Positions 62,162-64,000 of a DNA stretch of 64,000 bases are shown here, piece after piece. Location of the stretch: contig NZ_FNXY01000002.1 of the NCBI RefSeq assembly GCF_900108855.1, positions 310,001-374,000 of the forward strand. The letters are read 5' to 3'. Origin of the DNA: Dyadobacter koreensis. GTDB lineage: Bacteria; Bacteroidota; Bacteroidia; Cytophagales; Spirosomataceae. The position numbers and the translations under genes were made by a program. The notes under the pieces are model-generated. The model was not told where the DNA came from and did no database searches. It saw nothing but the letters and a program-made list of their open reading frames with translations. How positions within the stretch are numbered: the stretch's first letter is position 1; every line of letters begins with the position of its first letter.

Positions 62162-62187
62162 AAAGGTATTTCCGGAAATATTAAGGT

Positions 62188-63381
62188 TTAAGCATTTAAT
62201 ACAATTTCCTCAGTCCCATCAGTAATCCGTACGCGATAACATGGCATATCGATCGAGAATTCTTCCTGATAAGCTTTTTTCATTTTTTCCTCAAACTGCT
62301 CTACGGCGTCTTTTTTTACAAGATTAATCGTACAGCCACCAAAACCGCCACCCATCATTCTGGCACCGATTACCGAGTCGTCGTCTAACGTTTGTTCTAC
62401 CAAAAAGTCGAGTTCATCGCAGCTTACTTCATATTCATGCTGCAATCCCTGATGCGTTTCGTACATTTTTTTTCCAAAACTTTTAAGATCTCCAGCCGTT
62501 AAGAAATCGCAGGCAATCTGTACACGTTCGATCTCTTCGGTCATGAATTTACAGCGGCGATAAACGACGTCTCCGAGCTCGTCCTTATATTCTTCGACAA
62601 TTTGCGGTGTGGCATCACGCAAACTTTTAATCCCAGGATGATACTTCTGAAGGATAGAAACACCTTTTTCGCACTCAAGACGGCGCGTGTTATACTCCGA
62701 ACTTGCCAGCGAATGTTCAACCAGGGTATTACAAAGAACGATAAGATACTCATCCATCGGAAAAGGAAAATACTGATATTCAAGTGAACGGCAGTCTAGG
62801 CGGATCACAGCTTCTTGTTTTCCAAAACCGGAAGCAAACTGATCCATTATCCCACATTGCACGCCAACATATTCATTCTCCGCTTTTTGCGCCATTTTCA
62901 CAATTGAAAAACGGTCAAGCCCCAGGCTGAAAACCTCATTCAAAGCAAATAAAAGACAACATTCCAGTGCAGCAGACGAAGACATCCCGGCTCCCTGAGG
63001 TACGTCTCCGCCGAAAGCAGCCTGAAATCCGCCAATATTTAAACCGTTTTTATAAATCTGCTCAATGATTCCCAATTGAAAATAAGCCCATTTCTGATCT
63101 GGTTTGGAAATGTCTTCAACCGAAAAAGTATAGGTTTCGTTTAAATCGACAGCATGCAATATTACCTGGTTATCTGTCCTTGGAGAAATTGCGAAATAGA
63201 CAGCTTTGTCTACACTTGCGGGCAATACAAACCCGTTGTTGTAATCGGTATGTTCGCCTATCAGATTTATTCTTCCCGGTGAACGAAATAACCGGAAATC
63301 CTTCGCTTCGGTGTTGTTACCAAATTTTTCAATGAATCTTTTTTGTATCCGTTCGGCTGTTTTCGCTTCTGTACTTATCAT
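62188..63381 (-). CDS. galK: Galactokinase
   Basis: GHMP kinase of 397 residues that phosphorylates galactose at C1, first step of the Leloir pathway. Family marks: FRSPGRINLIGEHTDYNNGFVLP (near residue 28), GDVPQGAGMSSSAALEC (ATP loop, near 128), GVQCGIMDQFAS (catalytic Asp near 175) and GARMMGGGFGGCTINLV (near 340). It precedes galM. GalT and galE are not in the window. Galactose from the side chains of rhamnogalacturonan would be a fitting source in this gene context. Confidence 0.96.
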   Translation of the reverse strand: MISTEAKTAERIQKRFIEKFGNNTEAKDFRLFRSPGRINLIGEHTDYNNGFVLPASVDKAVYFAISPRTDNQVILHAVDLNETYTFSVEDISKPDQKWAYFQLGIIEQIYKNGLNIGGFQAAFGGDVPQGAGMSSSAALECCLLFALNEVFSLGLDRFSIVKMAQKAENEYVGVQCGIMDQFASGFGKQEAVIRLDCRSLEYQYFPFPMDEYLIVLCNTLVEHSLASSEYNTRRLECEKGVSILQKYHPGIKSLRDATPQIVEEYKDELGDVVYRRCKFMTEEIERVQIACDFLTAGDLKSFGKKMYETHQGLQHEYEVSCDELDFLVEQTLDDDSVIGARMMGGGFGGCTINLVKKDAVEQFEEKMKKAYQEEFSIDMPCYRVRITDGTEEIVLNA

Positions 63382-63432
63382 TACTGTTTAGTTGTAGATT
63401 TTCTGTTTTTCAAGAAAACCGCTTCAATTTTA

Positions 63433-64000
63433 TTAATATCCTTTTGCAAGATTTACTTCGTTGATTGGACTTCCGCCATTTTCCAGCGTCATCAGGTTAT
63501 TAAGGAAAAGGTCAACTTTTCCGACGTGTTCGTTTGCATGTCCGCCGCCGGTATGCTGGCTCAATATCACGTTGTCCATTTTCCAAAGCGGATTATCCTG
63601 TGGAATCGGCTCTACTTCGGTTACGTCCAGCACGGCTCCGTCCAGATGTTTTGAATTCAGCGCATCAATAAGTGCCTTCTCATCCGTTGTACTACCACGG
63701 CCAACACTTGCATAAACGCTTCCTTTTTTCATTTTTTCAAAAAATACCTGATCCGCGAACTGGTTTGCAGATCCCGGGAGGGTGTTGATAACCAGATCCG
63801 TATTTGGTAAAATATCAAATAGTTCTTCTTTCGAATGGAGGTCCGCATCCGGAGATGTCCTGGCCATCAGATGCAGATTACAATTAAAGCCTTGAAGGAA
63901 ATTTTTTACCGTGCTTCCGATTGTCCCGGCACCAAGTATCACTACTTCCTGCCCTGAAAGTAAACGAAGTTCGGCACGCAAAGGAGTTCCTATCCATTCG
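63433..64000 (-). CDS. D-isomer-specific 2-hydroxyacid dehydrogenase (partial, 5-prime end outside)
   Basis: C-terminal part (189 residues) of a 2-hydroxyacid dehydrogenase; the frame continues past the window edge, reading EWIGTPLRAELRLLSG at the boundary, so the TTG at 63981 is an internal Leu. NAD-binding motif VVILGAGTIGSTVKNFL, then DLVINTLPGSANQF, GSVYASVGRGSTTDEKALIDAL, GAVLDVTEVEPIPQDNPLW and the catalytic His in LSQHTGGGHANEH. Substrate unknown (glyoxylate, hydroxypyruvate or phosphoglycerate-like). It lies 51 bases before galK. Confidence 0.88.
   Translation of the reverse strand, partial: EWIGTPLRAELRLLSGQEVVILGAGTIGSTVKNFLQGFNCNLHLMARTSPDADLHSKEELFDILPNTDLVINTLPGSANQFADQVFFEKMKKGSVYASVGRGSTTDEKALIDALNSKHLDGAVLDVTEVEPIPQDNPLWKMDNVILSQHTGGGHANEHVGKVDLFLNNLMTLENGGSPINEVNLAKGY

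Noticed and set aside
1..64000. SusC/SusD pairs, insertion sequences, tRNA genes and CRISPR arrays
   Set aside because: I looked for their typical proteins and structures across the window and found none.

Overview
The window reads as chromosomal DNA of a Bacteroidota bacterium, most likely a Cytophagales member close to Dyadobacter or Spirosoma. This is an inference from protein style (many lipoproteins, FecR/ECF pair, STN-domain protein, GH105 and CE12-type pectin enzymes), from weak ribosome binding sites, and from a TTG / TAnnTTTG promoter at about 47505-47535. There are no rRNA or tRNA genes, insertion sequences, phage genes or CRISPR arrays that I can see.

Layout. (1) 1-5094: the distal part of an ebo cluster (eboC, eboD, eboE, eboF), a conserved but poorly understood locus linked elsewhere to moving a metabolite precursor out of the cytoplasm. 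(2) 5.4-9 kb: a lipoprotein sugar dehydrogenase, gpsA and a sialidase-like lipoprotein. (3) 9.3-14.3 kb: a GntR-type regulator and a convergent rhamnogalacturonan-I set (GH105, SGNH acetylesterase, PL11 lyase). (4) 14.4-28 kb: mixed genes: membrane protein, RNA helicase, serine hydrolase, second sugar dehydrogenase, HAD phosphatase, an RDD-family gene broken by an in-frame TGA, PhyH dioxygenase with a divergent AraC regulator, a bestrophin-like channel, an orphan acyl carrier protein and an M28 peptidase. (5) 28-30.8 kb: a second SGNH esterase plus GH105 pair. (6) 30.9-35.1 kb: leucyl aminopeptidase, ATP-grasp protein and small proteins. (7) 35.2-46.6 kb: the main pectin/uronate locus: transporter, uxaB-type reductase, GH105, two KdgF-like cupins, an SGNH-GH28 fusion, kduI, kduD and a divergent LacI regulator. 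(8) 46.7-53 kb: NUDIX, redoxin, aminotransferase, FtsX-type permease, NAD synthase. (9) 53-60 kb: ECF sigma / FecR / STN surface protein, a decayed DUF2807 gene, a VanX-like dipeptidase and a LiaF/PspC envelope-stress group. (10) 60-64 kb: a TrpF-like protein lacking the catalytic cysteine, galM, galK and a partial 2-hydroxyacid dehydrogenase.

How the genes work together. The three polysaccharide loci together can deacetylate and cleave rhamnogalacturonan-I backbones, remove unsaturated galacturonate ends (three GH105 enzymes), hydrolyse polygalacturonate (GH28), import uronates and convert the unsaturated uronate to KDG through KdgF, KduI and KduD, while UxaB serves the saturated galacturonate branch. 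A 25-bp imperfect palindrome occurs exactly three times: before kduD/lacI, before the GH28 operon, and before the GntR regulator. It is the best candidate operator of the LacI protein and ties the loci into one regulon. No SusC/SusD pair is present in the window.

Other notable structure. A dispersed family of short hairpins, with stems of different sequence that stay self-complementary followed by a conserved CCTGTTTATAG-like tail, fills three intergenic regions (about 3.55-3.68, 24.53-24.74 and 47.17-47.42 kb).
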